Part shown: positions 14,891-16,142 of the stretch, one piece after another | How positions within the stretch are numbered: the first letter of the stretch is position 1 | Layout: each line of letters begins with the position of its first letter | From: an uncultured Chloroflexota bacterium | GTDB lineage: Bacteria > Chloroflexota > Dehalococcoidia > UBA3495 | Length of the DNA stretch: 16,142 nt | Assembly (NCBI GenBank): GCA_913020235.1 | Contig: CAJWBT010000016.1 | Coordinates: forward strand, 1-16,142 | Reading direction: 5' to 3' | Translations under genes and position numbers: made by a program | Notes under the pieces: generated by a model | Told to the model about the DNA's origin: nothing | The model's database searches: none | The model's input: only the letters and a program-made list of their open reading frames with translations

Positions 14891-15187
14891 TCTTCGTTGG
14901 CGGTATTCAGGCCGGCCCATCCTGCGGGACCGACCGGTGTTCCCATCCCGTGCCGGTCCTCTCCTCACCGCGTCATCCGGGTCATCCGGCGGCGCTCTCT
15001 CTTGAAACCAGGGTATCCATTTTAACACCCGGCCTCGGGTCCGCCTAGCCTGCTCCGGGAGGTCTTGCTCGAACCTGCTGGAGGGGGGACCGTACTCTTT
15101 CTCGTTGGGACGAAAGACGGCCGCTGCCCAGTCTCCACATGGCCTGAGCCGCCGCCGGGTTGTACTTGCTCCCGGCCGGGCACGGCC
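14891..15187. other. 297-nt spacer between the two MFS genes
   Basis: This spacer lies between the stop of the upstream MFS gene and the preferred start of the downstream one. The half nearest the downstream gene (to 15028) is open in its frame and could be an N-terminal extension. The rest has no supported gene, no clear terminator and no good promoter match. Confidence 0.45.
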
Positions 15188-16142
15188 TTAGGGGTCTCCT
15201 GTCACACGAACGGTGGCAAACCGCGCCGGCAGCTGCGGACGACGCATGGAAGCATAGGCAACCGCGGAAGCGACGGCGACCACCGAGGCTACCACAAGGG
15301 GAACACCGTAGCTCGCGTGGTGATCAAACCACCAGCCCGAAGCGAAGGGCATCACCAGCCAGGCCCAACTATAGCTCATGCCGATAAAACCTCGCAGAGT
15401 AGCGTAGTGTCTTCGCCCAAAGTAATCGCCCACGGTCCCCCAGTTTATGGGTGTAATGCCTTCCGAGGTCCCTCCGATGACCGCCGCGACAGCGATGATC
15501 CAGATCCAATCGGAGGACAACAAGAGGACGAAGGCGGCTACGTAAAGGAGCATCCCCCCGCCCAGGACTGCCTGTTTCGGAGCCCGGTCGGCAAAGTACC
15601 CAAAGAGCAGCTTGGAGGGGACATTCATGCCCACCCACAAGGTATAGATCAAGCCCGCTGTAGCTGGTTCCAGCCCCTTCCACTGGAAGATGGCGATAAG
15701 GTGGACCTCCACCGCCGCCCTGGACGTTTGCCGCAGCATGGTGCCAACCAGCAGCGACCAGTAACCCCGTGTGCGCAACGCTTCCTTCACCGTGTAGTCA
15801 ACCTGGTCGATGTAGCTGACCCCTCGTTCCACTGAGCCCAATCGACGTTCCCCAGCGGCCCGGTGGGCGGCGGCAACCTCCTCAGGCGTTATTCCGTCGG
15901 GCAGCAGGCCGATGCTTTCCGGAGATTCCTTGAGAAATCGAGAAAGAGGCAGGACGATTACCAGGTAGGCGCACGCCGCCATTATAGCGACGGTCCGCCA
16001 GCTGTACGCGGCAATCACCAGAACCATGACCGGTACCATGGCCGTCGAGCCCAGGTTTCCTGAGGCTTCACGAATCGCCATGGCCCTTACTCGAAAACGG
16101 TTGAACCATTTGTTGACCATGGCCATCATGGCATCTTCAAAC
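15188..16142 (-). CDS. MFS transporter, C-terminal part (gene runs off the window)
   Basis: The frame has no stop up to the window's right edge, and the first residues visible (FEDAMMAMVNKWFNRFRVRA) match the loop before TM5 of MFS proteins, so the N-terminal four helices lie outside. At least 317 residues are present. Visible segments are VPVMVLVIAAYSW (TM5), VAIMAACAYLVIVLPLSRFL (TM6), a long charged central loop, then TM7-TM12, including GLIYTLWVGMNVPSKLLFGY followed by FADRAPKQAVLGGG (the second-half signature loop) and GWWFDHHASYGVPLVVASVV near the end. The ATG codons at 16129 and 16126 are internal, not starts. It shares strand and family with the next gene but the helices differ clearly, so this is not a recent duplication. 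Substrate unknown. Confidence 0.88.
   Translation of the reverse strand, partial: FEDAMMAMVNKWFNRFRVRAMAIREASGNLGSTAMVPVMVLVIAAYSWRTVAIMAACAYLVIVLPLSRFLKESPESIGLLPDGITPEEVAAAHRAAGERRLGSVERGVSYIDQVDYTVKEALRTRGYWSLLVGTMLRQTSRAAVEVHLIAIFQWKGLEPATAGLIYTLWVGMNVPSKLLFGYFADRAPKQAVLGGGMLLYVAAFVLLLSSDWIWIIAVAAVIGGTSEGITPINWGTVGDYFGRRHYATLRGFIGMSYSWAWLVMPFASGWWFDHHASYGVPLVVASVVAVASAVAYASMRRPQLPARFATVRVTGDP

Noticed and set aside
14891..15028. 46-residue N-terminal extension of the MFS transporter
   Set aside because: Arg/Pro-rich sequence unlike MFS N-termini; the ATG at 14890 sits just before TM1. Not fully excluded.
1..16142. CRISPR array, tRNA or rRNA genes
   Set aside because: I found no regularly spaced repeats of the right size, no tRNA T-loop consensus outside coding regions and no rRNA sequence.

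Overview
The window is GC-rich chromosomal DNA from a free-living bacterium. The genes include cytosolic S9 peptidase, amidohydrolase-2, HpcH/HpaI aldolase, Memo-type protein, paired MFS transporters and a large exported protein with long Thr-Pro linkers. This mix, together with G/C-rich palindromic repeats between genes, would fit an environmental Chloroflexota lineage (SAR202/Dehalococcoidia-like). That assignment is inference: there is no rRNA or other phylogenetic marker here.

Layout. 1-299: repeat-rich flank, with a possible insertion-sequence end, a perfect hairpin and a 17-bp inverted repeat. 300-2249 (+): S9 prolyl-oligopeptidase-type serine peptidase with a complete catalytic triad. 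2325-5480 (-): 1051-residue exported protein with a PPC-like domain, an HExxH zinc-peptidase motif, an Ig-like domain, a long Thr/Pro stalk and a Gly-rich/TM/Arg C-terminal anchor. 5986-7089 (+): amidohydrolase-2 protein with Asn at a position that is usually a metal-binding His. 7172-7939 (-): HpcH/HpaI-type aldolase. 8111-9346 (+): Memo-like protein with an extra N-terminal domain and a probably near-leaderless mRNA. 9446-9892 (+): decayed fragment of a sensor domain.

9889-12979 (-) is a compact phage-derived cassette. In transcription order it holds a small zinc-ribbon protein, a large terminase subunit and an HK97-type portal protein. No capsid, protease, tail, integrase or lysis gene is next to it. 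The terminase is full length and keeps its nuclease acids, but its Walker A Ser/Thr is Gly. A strong hairpin lies directly in front of the cassette's first ribosome-binding site.

13307-16142 (-) holds two tandem MFS transporters, the upstream one cut by the window edge. The downstream one is translationally coupled to a 77-residue single-span membrane protein and carries an in-frame 15-bp tandem repeat in its central loop.

The metabolic genes (amidohydrolase, aldolase, MFS pair) would suit scavenging of organic acids or aromatic breakdown products, but they sit in separate transcription units and no shared pathway is shown. The most unusual part is the orphan zinc-ribbon/terminase/portal cassette with its altered ATPase motif and hairpin leader.
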